From Bacillota bacterium (GTDB lineage: Bacteria > Bacillota > Clostridia > Acetivibrionales > DSM-1351): a stretch of DNA of 42,469 nt. The notes below the pieces were generated by a model. That model searched no databases. It was given only the letters and a program-made list of their open reading frames with translations, and was not told the origin of the DNA. A program made the position numbers and the translations under genes. The stretch spans positions 1 to 42,469 of the forward strand of contig JAEZIB010000191.1 in the NCBI GenBank assembly GCA_023416275.1, given 5' to 3'. Below are positions 24,523 to 33,048 of this stretch, one piece after another. Each line of letters begins with the position of its first letter. Position 1 is the first letter of the stretch.

Positions 24523-24585
24523 AGTCAATTACCGTTTTGAGCCTACATCGTCTTTATTAGGTGAATTGTGCAATAGTAATTGACT
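24523..24585. repeat. Family B inverted-repeat element (63 bp)
   Basis: AGTCAATTAC (24523-24532) and GTAATTGACT (24576-24585) are a perfect 10-bp inverted pair. The right end TAGTAATTGACTT recurs at 17084 and 25352, with TAATAGTAATTGCCTT near 15206 and AAGTAATTGGCTT near 24751 as variants. The remainder of 24379-24794 is AT-rich with nothing else I can support. Confidence 0.55.
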
Positions 24586-24794
24586 TTTTGCTTAAGCCTT
24601 AGTGTAAAGTTTTAAATAATTGTAATTGAAATGTAAAATTTCATTTTAAGTACACGCATATATATCTTTTCTATATATTTAAATTCGAAATAAAATATTT
24701 AAACCTATAGAAATTTTATAAATTATACTTGCATTAAAAAAAGGGCTTAACAAGTAATTGGCTTTATACAAAATAAAATTTGGGGGATAAATTC

Positions 24795-25085
24795 ATGTCT
24801 GTTAGTATAAGTTTATGGTCAAATTTACAAGGAGAAATACAAAGCTTTTTATCTAGTTATTATCAAAAGGACTTTAAAAATAATGAAGAGTTTAACAGCT
24901 GGACAAGTGATTTTTGCAATCCTTTAGAGTCTATTGATATGATAAGTGCATTAATGGATAATTTTCATAAATACAAGGTTACTATGTATATACATATGGA
25001 AAACGGATATTTGCATAGAATAACAGAGGAAAACTATGAGGATGTTATAAAAGGACTTTTAGAGTTATATTATTTACCGATATAA
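24795..25085 (+). CDS. Unknown small protein (96 aa)
   Basis: I do not recognise the family. 96 aa, acidic, soluble, predicted mostly helical at both ends with a beta-like middle (YKVTMYIHMENGYLHRITEEN). It begins SVSISLWSNLQGEIQSFLSSYY and ends LLELYYLPI. Codon use and composition match the neighbours. GGGGGAT precedes the ATG; a TTG at 24780 upstream of the ribosome site is rejected. It is followed directly by an IS605-like end remnant at 25086, and a promoter is not obvious. Confidence 0.7.
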   Translation: MSVSISLWSNLQGEIQSFLSSYYQKDFKNNEEFNSWTSDFCNPLESIDMISALMDNFHKYKVTMYIHMENGYLHRITEENYEDVIKGLLELYYLPI

Positions 25086-25192
25086 CGACTCAAGAAGATG
25101 TCTCCCACTTCTATAAGTGGTGGGTACTGCTTTGATTTTCAGGCGGTGAGAATATCTCCGCCTCGCTTATATGCCGAGTATGTAATAGAAAT
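25086..25192 (+). mobile_element. Possible solo right end of an IS200/IS605-type element
   Basis: Starts right after the stop of the preceding gene. It contains a hairpin CCCACTTCTATAAGTGGTGGG, then TTCAGGCGGTGAGAATATCTCCGCCT as a second hairpin. Short hairpins with a CCCACTTCTATAAGTGGG core are familiar to me from right ends of clostridial IS605/IStron elements, where the end also forms the guide-RNA scaffold. No tnpA or tnpB is present, so this would be a remnant or a non-autonomous element. Confidence 0.45.
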
Positions 25193-25351
25193 TTTTTTAC
25201 AATAGGAAAATTTCATTTTGAATCTAGGCGTTATAACTAAGGTAATTAATTTTCGGTATAAAATCTATGGCTGCGAGAGAATATACCCATAATGCTTAGT
25301 GTACTGAAAGTCAGTGCCACAAATAGTTTCGAATATAAACTATCGTGATGA

Positions 25352-25364
25352 TAGTAATTGACTT
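25352..25364 (+). repeat. Family B end motif TAGTAATTGACTTT
   Basis: Third clear copy of the motif seen at 17084 and 24574. It lies in the 25193-25607 gap, which otherwise shows no gene. Confidence 0.35.
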
Positions 25365-25607
25365 TATTAATAGTTGTATTCATATTTAATAATGTTATGG
25401 TATAATATCTGTTGAGAGTTTAACTCCTAATTTTATATAGTAGCACAATGTTTTTTAATCTACAGAAAGCTGCTCAGTTAGTGCATATTAATTTTGAAAT
25501 AGAATCAATTTGGGATAATATTATGAGCAGGTAATACATAGTGCAGTGTGTATGAGGGACTCTTAATTATATTATTTAGTCGATTTGGGGCTAATGGAGG
25601 TTAAGGC

Positions 25608-26258
25608 ATGGACGAACAAAACAACATTCAAGAGGAGAGCTTAACACAGGACAATAATATAAATTCTGTTGGGTCGAAGTCATTTTCTGAAGAACCTACT
25701 CTTGAAGCTGGATTTAATAATTCTAGAAATACAGATACAGAATTAAATGGAAATAGAACAAATGAAGAGGCTGCCATAAATTCTCATAATGTAGCAAATA
25801 GAGAGACTTATTATAACGGTAATAATATATTAAGCAAAGAAGCAGTCTATAATAATGTGAACAACGCTGCCAATAAACAAGCCAATTTAAATGGTAGTAC
25901 TGGGAGAAGAAATGAAACTAATCCACAAGCATATAGTGCAATTGGAAATCAAGTTTATAATAATCAGATAAGCACTTTAGAAAGACAGATGCTATTAAAT
26001 TACAATAATCCTCAAAATATCACTAGTTTAAGCAATTGGACAAAGGTTATGTTGACAGCTTTGGTTGTATTGATTCCAGGTATCGGACAAATTGTTGGAA
26101 TAATTTTCGGTTTGGTTTTTATTGCCAATGATCGAGATGCAGATAGAAGATCTTATGGTGGGGCTTTAATTACAGTTTCAATTATAGCATTTGTAATTTC
26201 AGCTATTTTTTGGTTTATGTTTGTATTGTCTTTTGGACCGGAATTATACTATTATTAG
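25608..26258 (+). CDS. Asn-rich protein with C-terminal membrane hairpin
   Basis: 216 aa, no family recognised. Residues 1-125 are low-complexity, rich in N, E, S and T, and probably disordered. A short helix (DNA about 25974-26040, STLERQMLLNYNN) leads to two hydrophobic segments: VMLTALVVLIPGIGQIVGIIFGLVFI and GALITVSIIAFVISAIFWFM, split by a charged DRDADRRS loop. The topology resembles small membrane proteins with a cytoplasmic disordered tail. TAATGGAGG precedes the ATG. It sits directly before the formyl-THF cyclo-ligase gene with a short gap, perhaps as one operon. Confidence 0.75.
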   Translation: MDEQNNIQEESLTQDNNINSVGSKSFSEEPTLEAGFNNSRNTDTELNGNRTNEEAAINSHNVANRETYYNGNNILSKEAVYNNVNNAANKQANLNGSTGRRNETNPQAYSAIGNQVYNNQISTLERQMLLNYNNPQNITSLSNWTKVMLTALVVLIPGIGQIVGIIFGLVFIANDRDADRRSYGGALITVSIIAFVISAIFWFMFVLSFGPELYYY

Positions 26259-26316
26259 ATTAACTTTCGTAGTCTTAGCTTTTAACGGTTAGCAATTGAC
26301 TCATGGAGGGTTTAAT

Positions 26317-26892
26317 ATTTTAAAAGATGAAGTAAGAAAGAATTACATTGCTATTCGAAACAGGCTTCACAAGCATGAAGTGATTGATATATCTGAGGTT
26401 ATCGCTGAAAGGTTAAAGCAACTAGAGTATATTAATAGTGCCAAAAGTATTATGTGCTACGTAAGCTTTGGTAATGAAGTTCATACCCATGAATTAATAA
26501 AAATGTGGCTATCTGAGGGTAAGCAGGTAAGTGTACCCTATGTTGCTAATAATATAAAAGAAGCTAAGGGTATGTATGCTGTGAAAATAAATAGCTTTGA
26601 TGAACTTGAATCGACTGGTAAATATGGAATATTAGAGCCTCCGCTGTTGGATTGTAATATTGTACCGCCTGCTTTGCTGGACGCTGTTATTGTACCTGGA
26701 AGTGCATTTGACATTAATAAAAACAGGATGGGCTTTGGTGCAGGCTATTATGATAGATTTTTAAGTAATGTATCAAATAAATGCTATAAAATAGGCATAT
26801 GTTATGACTTCCAGGTTTTAGATAAAATACCTTATGAAGAATATGATGTACCGCTGGATTTGTTGGTTACAGAAAAAAGGATAATTATTTAG
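26317..26892 (+). CDS. 5-formyltetrahydrofolate cyclo-ligase
   Basis: 191 aa. ATP-dependent conversion of 5-formyl-THF to 5,10-methenyl-THF in one-carbon metabolism. Visible: the N-terminal KDEVRKNYIAIRNRL, MCYVSFGNEVHTHELI, YGILEPP, and the family hallmark GFGAGYYDRFL near the C-terminus. Start choice is unusual. GGAGGG at 26305-26310 lies inside the frame, no ATG, GTG or TTG follows it, and an ATT codon sits 6 nt after it exactly where the family begins. I therefore place the start at ATT 26317. The alternative is TTG at 26296, without a good ribosome site. Confidence 0.88.
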   Translation: MLKDEVRKNYIAIRNRLHKHEVIDISEVIAERLKQLEYINSAKSIMCYVSFGNEVHTHELIKMWLSEGKQVSVPYVANNIKEAKGMYAVKINSFDELESTGKYGILEPPLLDCNIVPPALLDAVIVPGSAFDINKNRMGFGAGYYDRFLSNVSNKCYKIGICYDFQVLDKIPYEEYDVPLDLLVTEKRIII

Positions 26893-26917
26893 AAGATTTT
26901 GAATATATGTTTTATTA

Positions 26918-26957
26918 AAGATGCCACTAAAGATGTTATATCATTAGTGGCATTTTA
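26918..26957 (+). terminator. Terminator after the formyl-THF cyclo-ligase gene
   Basis: GATGCCACTAAAGAT pairs with ATCATTAGTGGCATT (one mismatch), then TTTAAAATT. The T-run is short. The remaining gap to 27217 has no intact gene. Confidence 0.7.
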
Positions 26958-27216
26958 AAATTAATCTGAATACATATAAACTATTTATATTTGAATATGT
27001 AACTCCATAATAAGGTTTATTTCAGTGTAAGTAGGGGCTAGCATCAACCACAAACTATAGTTTGATAACATCGGATTTTAGCTGGTAGAAATCATTTTAT
27101 CTATAATATTAATTAGCTTCAGCTACCTGCAAATTTAAGAAGTATTTTACTAACTATCCAATGCATTAAGAACTGGCTATTATGATGATGGTACTTTAGC
27201 GGCATTAGAAACACAT

Positions 27217-28011
27217 ATGATGTTGCAAAATATGGAATTTACAGACCATACTCTAGATGAGAAGAAGTTAGATATTATTATTAAAAGATATGGGGAAATT
27301 AAATTCAAAAAGTCAGGTAATAAGTTGGAGGCTGGATGGGGAGATGTAATTGGTGGCTTAACGGTGCTTGCCACGGGATATGTTTCAAGTAGAAGTCCAG
27401 TTAGTATAAAAAGTGATAAAAGTAATACCAAAAGTAATATCAAAAGTAATGTCAAAAGTAATGTCAAGCAGACTACTAATGGAAAGGGTACGACTGTTAA
27501 TCCTAATGAAATTAGGTTTAGTCAGAGTTCTGTGAATGGTGCTAAGGAGATAACTGAGAGTATGAAAGCAAAAGGATGGGTTGGAGACCCAATTGACGTG
27601 GTTAAGATGCCTGATGGGAAGTTTACCACTGTAGATAATACGCGTGTACTTGCAGCTAGAAAAGCAATGGGGGAAAGCCTACAGCAGCGCATTAGAATGG
27701 CATTTGAGGTAAGGGAATTAGGTGTTAAATCTATTCCTATAAATATTTTGTCTCCCTTAAAGGGGACACCTTTGGAAAATGCACAAAAGCTTGCCCCAGA
27801 GGAAGTGCTGAAGACATTTGCTATATTTCGCTTTATAATTCCTGAAGCCTCAATAAGATATGCGGGGGGAAGAGGAAGTCTTGAGAATTTTCAAAGGATT
27901 GGTTTGAAAGCTGGTATAGATGGAGTTATGGTAGGCAATTATCTGACAACCACAGGTAACGAAATTAATAAAGATTTAAAAATGATTGAAGAACTAGAGA
28001 GAGAAATATAG
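27217..28011 (+). pseudogene. Chimeric ORF: polymorphic-toxin fragment fused to the biotin synthase tail
   Basis: 264 codons from three sources. Residues 1-85 come from an unrecognised protein whose frame stays open about 65 nt further upstream (reading GYYDDGTLAALETH) without a start, so its 5' end is lost; they end in SNxK repeats. Residues about 94-150 (VNPNEIRFSQSS, WVGDPIDVVKMPDGK, TVDNTRVLAAR) match the ParB-like C-terminal domain of polymorphic toxins. From MGESLQQRIRMAFEVRELG (27667) to the stop, the sequence is the C-terminal third of biotin synthase: IPINILSPLKGTPLEN, FRFIIPEASIRYAGGR, MVGNYLTTTG. The radical-SAM CxxxCxxC part of BioB is absent. No ribosome site precedes the ATG. 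It lies upstream of a biotin importer, the natural neighbourhood of bioB, so a deletion or rearrangement probably joined the two. Confidence 0.85.
27421..27468 (+). repeat. Four 12-bp tandem repeats (SNxK)
   Basis: AGTAAT-xxx-AAA repeated four times (x = ACC, ATC, GTC, GTC), coding SNTK-SNIK-SNVK-SNVK in the linker of the chimeric ORF. Repeat number could vary by slippage. Confidence 0.8.
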
Positions 28012-28279
28012 GCTATACCGACAAATGGTATTTTTGTAGCTGGTACATAAGTATTGATTAATAAAGAACAGGCTGGAGCAATTAAAATTAAAAATAACAG
28101 TATATTATTACCGAAGGGAGCGGTTGATACGCTGTGCCTTTGGATTTAATAGACTAATACTGCGCCACTTGGAACAGGGCTTCAATATAGTAGAGGTGTG
28201 AAGTATCAACTATTCTGTTCTGAATGTATGGTATGCAGCAAGTAAGGGAGTACACTAATAAAATTAGGAGGGGTTCGAA

Positions 28280-28858
28280 ATGGGTAAAAATCAGACTGTA
28301 AATCTTCGCGTGATAGTGTATACTGCGCTTTTTACAGCATTAATCACTATAGGAGGGTATCTTAGCTTTCCTATTCCTTTTAGTCCTATGCCGATAGTGT
28401 TATCAGACCTATTTGTTATTCTGGCGGGGCTTTTTTTGGGTTCAGCAACTGGACTTTCTAGTGTTGTACTATGGATTTTTTTAGGAGCTATAGGACTTCC
28501 AGTATTTGCAGGCGGCAAGGCAGGGTTGGCTGTCTTTGTTGGACCTACAGCGGGTTTCTTGATAGGATATATGGCTTGTGCTTTTGCTATAGGATATATA
28601 TCGACAAGGGGTAAACCATCAATACTAAAGGATTTTGTTGCTATAATTGCTGGTATTTTATTGATGTATGGTTTCGGAGTGCCTGGGCTTAAGCTGGTAT
28701 TAGGTTTGACATGGGGAAAGGCATTAGCTGCAGGTCTTATTCCGTTCATACCTGGAACTGTTATTAAAATAATTGTAGCATTAGCTTTGGCAAAGGTTCT
28801 TCGTACAAAGTTCAGACAGACATTATATCCTAAAATGCCTACCAACCTGGAGGGATAA
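28280..28858 (+). CDS. bioY: Biotin ECF transporter S component BioY
   Basis: 192 aa integral membrane protein with about six hydrophobic segments. It matches BioY: YTALFTALITIGGYLSFPIPF, SPMPIVLSDLFVILAGLFLG, GLPVFAGGKAG, GPTAGFLIGYMACAF and FIPGTVIKIIVALALA. It binds biotin and works with the downstream ATPase and EcfT. AGGAGGGG precedes the ATG. It ends one base before ecfA, so the genes are translationally coupled. The truncated bioB immediately upstream suggests that the strain relies on uptake unless another bioB exists elsewhere. No BirA-type operator was identified in 28012-28279. Confidence 0.95.
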   Translation: MGKNQTVNLRVIVYTALFTALITIGGYLSFPIPFSPMPIVLSDLFVILAGLFLGSATGLSSVVLWIFLGAIGLPVFAGGKAGLAVFVGPTAGFLIGYMACAFAIGYISTRGKPSILKDFVAIIAGILLMYGFGVPGLKLVLGLTWGKALAAGLIPFIPGTVIKIIVALALAKVLRTKFRQTLYPKMPTNLEG

Positions 28859-29608
28859 ATGATTATTTTAGAAACTCGAAATTTAACCCATGTCTTTCCT
28901 GATGGTACAACTGCAATTAAAGATATAAATTTGGCAATCAATGATGGAGACTTCGTTATTATCGCAGGAACTAATGGTTCCGGTAAGACAGTTCTCGTAA
29001 GGCACTTTAATGGACTTTTGCTACCTACAAAGGGGTCTGTGTTATTAGAAGGGGTACCCATAACAAAAGACCTCACTTATGCCAGAAAACAAATAGGTTT
29101 GATTTTTCAGGATTCCGACAGTCAGATAGTAGGACAGACAGTGGCAGAAGATGTCGCCTTCGGTCCAGAAAACCTTAAGCTTCCTCCACAAGAGGTTGCC
29201 AGCAGAGTAAAAGAATCACTAGAGGCGGTTGGCTTAAGTCAACTTGCTAATCAAAGACCAAATTTGTTATCTGGAGGACAAAAACGGAAACTTGCTGTAG
29301 CAGGCGTACTTGCTATGAGACCAAGGATAATTGCCTTTGATGAACCGTTTACAGGGCTGGATTACCCTGGAGTTATTCAGGTGCTAAACCAGATTCTTTT
29401 TCTCTATAAAAGTGGTCATACAATAATTATAATAACCCATGAACTAGAAAAGGTTTTAGCCCATGCCAATAGGCTAGTTATTGTAGACAAGGGCAAAATA
29501 GTAAAAGACGGAAGTCCCGATGAAATAATCGATGAGGTAGAAGAGTATGGGATTAAAAGACCTAATAGTATGAGTATAGGAGTAGAGACAATGACATGGC
29601 TGAATTGA
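28859..29608 (+). CDS. bioM: ECF transporter ATPase (BioM/EcfA)
   Basis: 249 aa ABC ATPase. Walker A GTNGSGKT at about 40-47, Q-loop LIFQDSDSQIVGQTVAEDVAFGPEN (typical of the ECF/CbiO class), signature LSGGQKRK, Walker B RIIAFDEPFTGLD, and switch His in IIIITHE. A single ATPase gene in the cluster implies a homodimer, as in BioMNY. Starts directly at the bioY stop; its own stop overlaps ecfT by 13 nt. Confidence 0.93.
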   Translation: MIILETRNLTHVFPDGTTAIKDINLAINDGDFVIIAGTNGSGKTVLVRHFNGLLLPTKGSVLLEGVPITKDLTYARKQIGLIFQDSDSQIVGQTVAEDVAFGPENLKLPPQEVASRVKESLEAVGLSQLANQRPNLLSGGQKRKLAVAGVLAMRPRIIAFDEPFTGLDYPGVIQVLNQILFLYKSGHTIIIITHELEKVLAHANRLVIVDKGKIVKDGSPDEIIDEVEEYGIKRPNSMSIGVETMTWLN

Positions 29609-30360
29609 CTATTTTTCATTATATGTATAAAGATTCTGTTCTGCATAGGATGGATGGCCGGATTAAGCTTGCTTGCATGATTCTATTCAGTGCATCAGTC
29701 AGTTTTACTTCTGACAAATTTGTACTTGCAGCCTTAACAATTATAATATTGGCTGTCCTATTTAAAGCAAAATTGCCCGTCAGAACATTGCTGAAGGAAT
29801 TAAAATATTTTGCTTTTCTTATTGCAATTGTTTTTTGTGTACGGTGTTTTACTGTCCCTGGCTTGCCTATTCATAATTTTCCAATACAAGGAGTCACTCA
29901 GGAAGGTGTGAGATCTGGGTTGATATTTGGCTGGAGACTGATATTAATTATTATTATTTGCCTTATTCTTACAGGAACTACCTCTCTCGCATCATTAAGA
30001 AATGTTATTGAGTGGTACCTTCGTCCCATTCCATTTGTTCCTGCAGCTAGAGTAGCTACTATGGTTAACCTTACTTTTATCCTTATCCCTCTAATTTTTG
30101 ATCAGGCTTCTGAAATATTAAACGCTCAGAAAGCCCGCTGTATTGACGGAAGAAGAAATCCTGTAAAGCGAATAATATTCATTGCTTTCCCGCTTTTAGT
30201 TCAAACGTTCAGACGTGCGGATGAGATGGTATTTGCAATGGAAGCCAGATGTTATTCGGAGGATCGGACTAGAGCTGTCTTTACAACTACCGTTAGTGAT
30301 TGGTTTGCAATATCCTTTTCGATATTAGTTGTATGTGTAGCTTTATTTTTCGTACATTAA
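29596..30360 (+). CDS. bioN: ECF transporter T component (BioN/EcfT)
   Basis: 254 aa transmembrane coupling protein. The N-terminus HYMYKDSVLHRMDGRIKL is the EcfT opening, followed by hydrophobic segments. The cytoplasmic coupling helices carry the two Ala-Arg-Gly-like signatures in variant form: AQKARCIDGRR and AMEARCYSEDR. Completes the bioY-M-N importer; the overlap with the ATPase gene indicates one operon. No terminator is visible straight after it. Confidence 0.92.
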   Translation: MAELTIFHYMYKDSVLHRMDGRIKLACMILFSASVSFTSDKFVLAALTIIILAVLFKAKLPVRTLLKELKYFAFLIAIVFCVRCFTVPGLPIHNFPIQGVTQEGVRSGLIFGWRLILIIIICLILTGTTSLASLRNVIEWYLRPIPFVPAARVATMVNLTFILIPLIFDQASEILNAQKARCIDGRRNPVKRIIFIAFPLLVQTFRRADEMVFAMEARCYSEDRTRAVFTTTVSDWFAISFSILVVCVALFFVH

Positions 30361-30528
30361 AGGTTAGTAGAGTAAATACTAATTGTGATAAGAAAATATA
30401 TAAATCAGAGGTTGGGTTTTGTAGGTAGTATCACTGAAATTTAAAATGTAGTATTTGTCTGAATACAAACAAATATGTATTATATATTGGAGAGAATCTT
30501 ATAAAATTATTGTTTTGGAGAAATTACG

Positions 30529-31599
30529 ATGTACGATGTAATAATAATTGGTGCTGGACCCACTGGCAGCAGCGCGGCCAAGGAATTAGCCAGTAGTGGA
30601 TATAGAGTTTTACTATTAGAAAAATTTAAAATGCCAAGGAACAAATCCTGTTCGGGTATTTTAATAAAAAAATCAATAGATTTGGTTAAGCAATATTTTG
30701 GAGAAGTGCCACCGATAAATACTCAATGCATACCTATAGATAATCGAGGAATGATTTTTACAAATGATAATGGAGAAGAATACCGTTACGAGCAAGATGG
30801 CTTAAATATCTGGAGGAACTCATTTGACTATTGGTTGGTACAAAAAGCTGTTGAAGCTGGTGCTGAATTTCGTGATGAAACTGCGGCGCTATCTTGTACT
30901 GAGCACCTGGATGGTGTAGAAGTTCAATTAAAGGGGAGGAGCGATTACACCGAATATGCAAAATATGTAATTGCTTGTGATGGTGTAGTCGGTTCAATAA
31001 AGCGTAAGCTTCTCAATGCCTGCAATAATTATATCACAACATTTCAAACCTTTAACAAAGGTTCAGTGGATTTAGACTATCATTACTTTTATGCTTATTT
31101 GCAGCCTCATCTATCGGAATATGATGCTTGGTTTAATGTAAAGGATAACTATTTGATTCTTGGAGTATCAGTAAAGGATATTACAAAAATTGAATATTAT
31201 TATTCTCAGTTTCTTTCTTATATGGAAAAAGAACATAATCTAGTAATTGATAAACAAGAGCGTGAAGAAAAATGGCTGATGCCGCATATTATGCCAAATT
31301 GTCCAGTTGAGTATGGAAAAGGCAGAGTATTGTTTGCCGGGGAAACGGCTGGTTTTCTCAATCCTATGGGTGAAGGGATTTCTGCTGGATTAGAAAGCGG
31401 TTATGCCGCGTCTATAGCAATTGAACAGTTTGGTTTAAATGATTCGTATTTTAAATTAGAAGACTTACATTCAGCATATCAGTGCAATACGACTGAATTA
31501 AAAAACTATATGGTTAGGCAATGGAACTTTGTCGCAAGTATGTCAAGCACATTTAAACATATGAGGATTACAAAGGATTCTGTCGCCGATATTACTTGA
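30529..31599 (+). CDS. FAD-dependent oxidoreductase, geranylgeranyl reductase type
   Basis: 356 aa. The N-terminal FAD site DVIIIGAGPTGSSAAKELA, then LLEKFKMPRNKSCSGIL with the conserved CSG of geranylgeranyl reductase-like flavoproteins. C-terminal FAD motif GRVLFAGETAGFLNPMGEGISAGLESG. Family members reduce isoprenoid double bonds or other hydrophobic substrates. Length is normal for the bacterial form. TTTGGAGAAA precedes the ATG. Upstream, AATAC-N9-GTATT (near 30462-30480) could be an operator. Stands alone; no terpenoid genes are near. Confidence 0.85.
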   Translation: MYDVIIIGAGPTGSSAAKELASSGYRVLLLEKFKMPRNKSCSGILIKKSIDLVKQYFGEVPPINTQCIPIDNRGMIFTNDNGEEYRYEQDGLNIWRNSFDYWLVQKAVEAGAEFRDETAALSCTEHLDGVEVQLKGRSDYTEYAKYVIACDGVVGSIKRKLLNACNNYITTFQTFNKGSVDLDYHYFYAYLQPHLSEYDAWFNVKDNYLILGVSVKDITKIEYYYSQFLSYMEKEHNLVIDKQEREEKWLMPHIMPNCPVEYGKGRVLFAGETAGFLNPMGEGISAGLESGYAASIAIEQFGLNDSYFKLEDLHSAYQCNTTELKNYMVRQWNFVASMSSTFKHMRITKDSVADIT

Positions 31600-31655
31600 A
31601 TAGGAATGATTTTTACAATAGATGAATTAATTTTACTAATATTTATGGATGGCTT

Positions 31656-31705
31656 AAAAGCTGGTTAATCAATGTAACTTTGTTATATTTGATGTGCCAG
31701 CTTTT
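31656..31705 (+). terminator. Possible terminator after the flavoprotein gene
   Basis: AAAAGCTGG pairs with CCAGCTTTT across a long loop of about 32 nt. The trailing TTTTAGCTTTT is a broken T-run, so it is only moderately convincing. Confidence 0.5.
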
Positions 31706-31972
31706 AGCTTTTGTGTAGTATGTAAAAAGCAATATCTAACTACATCCACATTTAATTCAATGGACAAATTTTAATATCTAATCTTTATGAATATAATTAG
31801 ATAGGACTTATATATTCTCAATATTTATATTGAGCAATGAAAAGAGGCCTGACTAATGGCAAAGATTAAACCCCTCAAAATTCAAAATATTTATAAAGGA
31901 AAAATAAACATAAGAGATTTGCTTTACCAAATAATAGTCCTTAAGATTTAAAAACTCATAAATGATATTTAA

Positions 31973-32024
31973 CCCAACTTTCTATTGATATGTCTCCCTG
32001 CAATTTAAAGCTGTGAAAGTTGAG
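31973..32024. repeat. Short family A element (52 bp)
   Basis: CCCAACTTTC (31973-31982) and GAAAGTTGAG (32015-32024), with AAGCTGTGAAAGTTGAG almost as in 4264-4280. The rest of the 31706-32220 gap shows no gene. Confidence 0.55.
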
Positions 32025-32220
32025 TTGATATATTTTGAAGATTAAAAAGAATTTGTCCGATGCATGAAGCCGCTAATAGCTATTAACTATCAGTAAATAA
32101 GCGGTTACAGCAGTGGATGACAATCTTTAATATTTCGATAGGAAAGTCGACCTCAAAACTACGTATTCTGTTAATTTAACAGTTTTAATTATCGGAACAA
32201 ATAAGGAGGTAGCAGTTGCT

Positions 32221-32649
32221 ATGTTAGGGTTTAATAAACCTGATATTAATTATCATATTGGTATATATGTGAGACAGAGCAGGGACGAGAACGATGAAAA
32301 TTTAGAGACAATTGAAACCCAAAAAAGACTGCTAATAGATTTTGTTGCAAAAAATAAATTAGGGACTATTTATAAAACATATGTGGATGATAATGTTTCT
32401 GGTGCAGGCTTTGAAAGACAGGCACTTGATGAGCTTAAAAAGGACGTATTAGCCTGCAATATTAATCTTATTGTTTTAAAGGATTTATCAAGATTGGGAA
32501 GAAACAATGCCAAAACACTTCTATTCCTAGACTTTTTAGAGGAATATGGAGTTCGGGTGATAACATCAGATGGAAGATATGACAGTATAAAGGATAATGA
32601 AACTGTGGGGATTGACACATGGTTTAACGAACGGCACATCAAAGGATAG
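32221..32649 (+). pseudogene. Truncated large serine recombinase (catalytic domain only)
   Basis: 142 aa against 450-550 for the family. The resolvase catalytic domain is intact to the eye: GIYVRQSRDEND with nucleophile S20, FVDDNVSG-like YVDDNVSGAGFERQALDEL, VLKDLSRLGRN with the active-site Arg, and FLEEYGVRVITSDG. It stops at TWFNERHIKG, where a full protein would continue into the Recombinase and zinc-ribbon domains. No DNA-binding part follows. AAGGAGG lies 11 nt before the ATG. Probably a relic of a conjugative or mobilisable transposon; it could in principle act as a small resolvase but lacks a helix-turn-helix. Confidence 0.85.
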
Positions 32650-32807
32650 ACATATTCTGAAACCAGTAATATATGTGGTTTTAAATATAATGAGAAATAT
32701 ACTGGTTGTGAAATAGGAATTATTATTACCAATATTTTTAGTATATCATTATTTGCATTAATAGAAGAAATATTTTCAATTTAGCCTACTGAAAGATAAT
32801 TTCAATA

Positions 32808-32926
32808 CCTCGGTTGCTGGTTCTTTTGTTGCTCTGGGGAAAAGGCTTGAAATAAGGGATTTTGAAGGAAAATTATAATTTTGAGAATGTATTATTTTGA
32901 TTTATTTTTAAAGGTAAAAGTCAAGA
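32808..32926 (+). repeat. Accessory direct repeat, left copy
   Basis: Contains CTGGGGAAAAGGCTTGAAATAAGG, an AAxTTTG-AGAATGT block and GTAAAAGTCAAGA, aligned with 35674-35800. The GGGGAAAAGGCTT core is shared exactly. The flanking 32650-33010 DNA encodes nothing that I can identify. Confidence 0.6.
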
Positions 32927-33010
32927 TAGTGAGGAACATTCTCTTTTTATTCAGACAAGTATTTTCAATGTCTAATATAAAGTTAAACATCATTTTCACT
33001 GTTTAATTTG

Positions 33011-33042
33011 TAAAAGCCGCTCTCATTGCTGAGAGCGGCTTC
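33011..33042 (-). terminator. Terminator of the DUF1428 gene
   Basis: AAGCCGCTCTC-AGCAAT-GAGAGCGGCTT read on the minus strand, followed by TTAC. Very stable GC-rich stem just after the stop codon. Confidence 0.85.
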
Positions 33043-33048
33043 GTGACT

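Noticed and set aside
28291..29076. 261-codon open frame on the minus strand opposite bioY and the ATPase gene
   Set aside because: A mirror of two well-identified membrane transporter genes; no ribosome site or protein family pattern.
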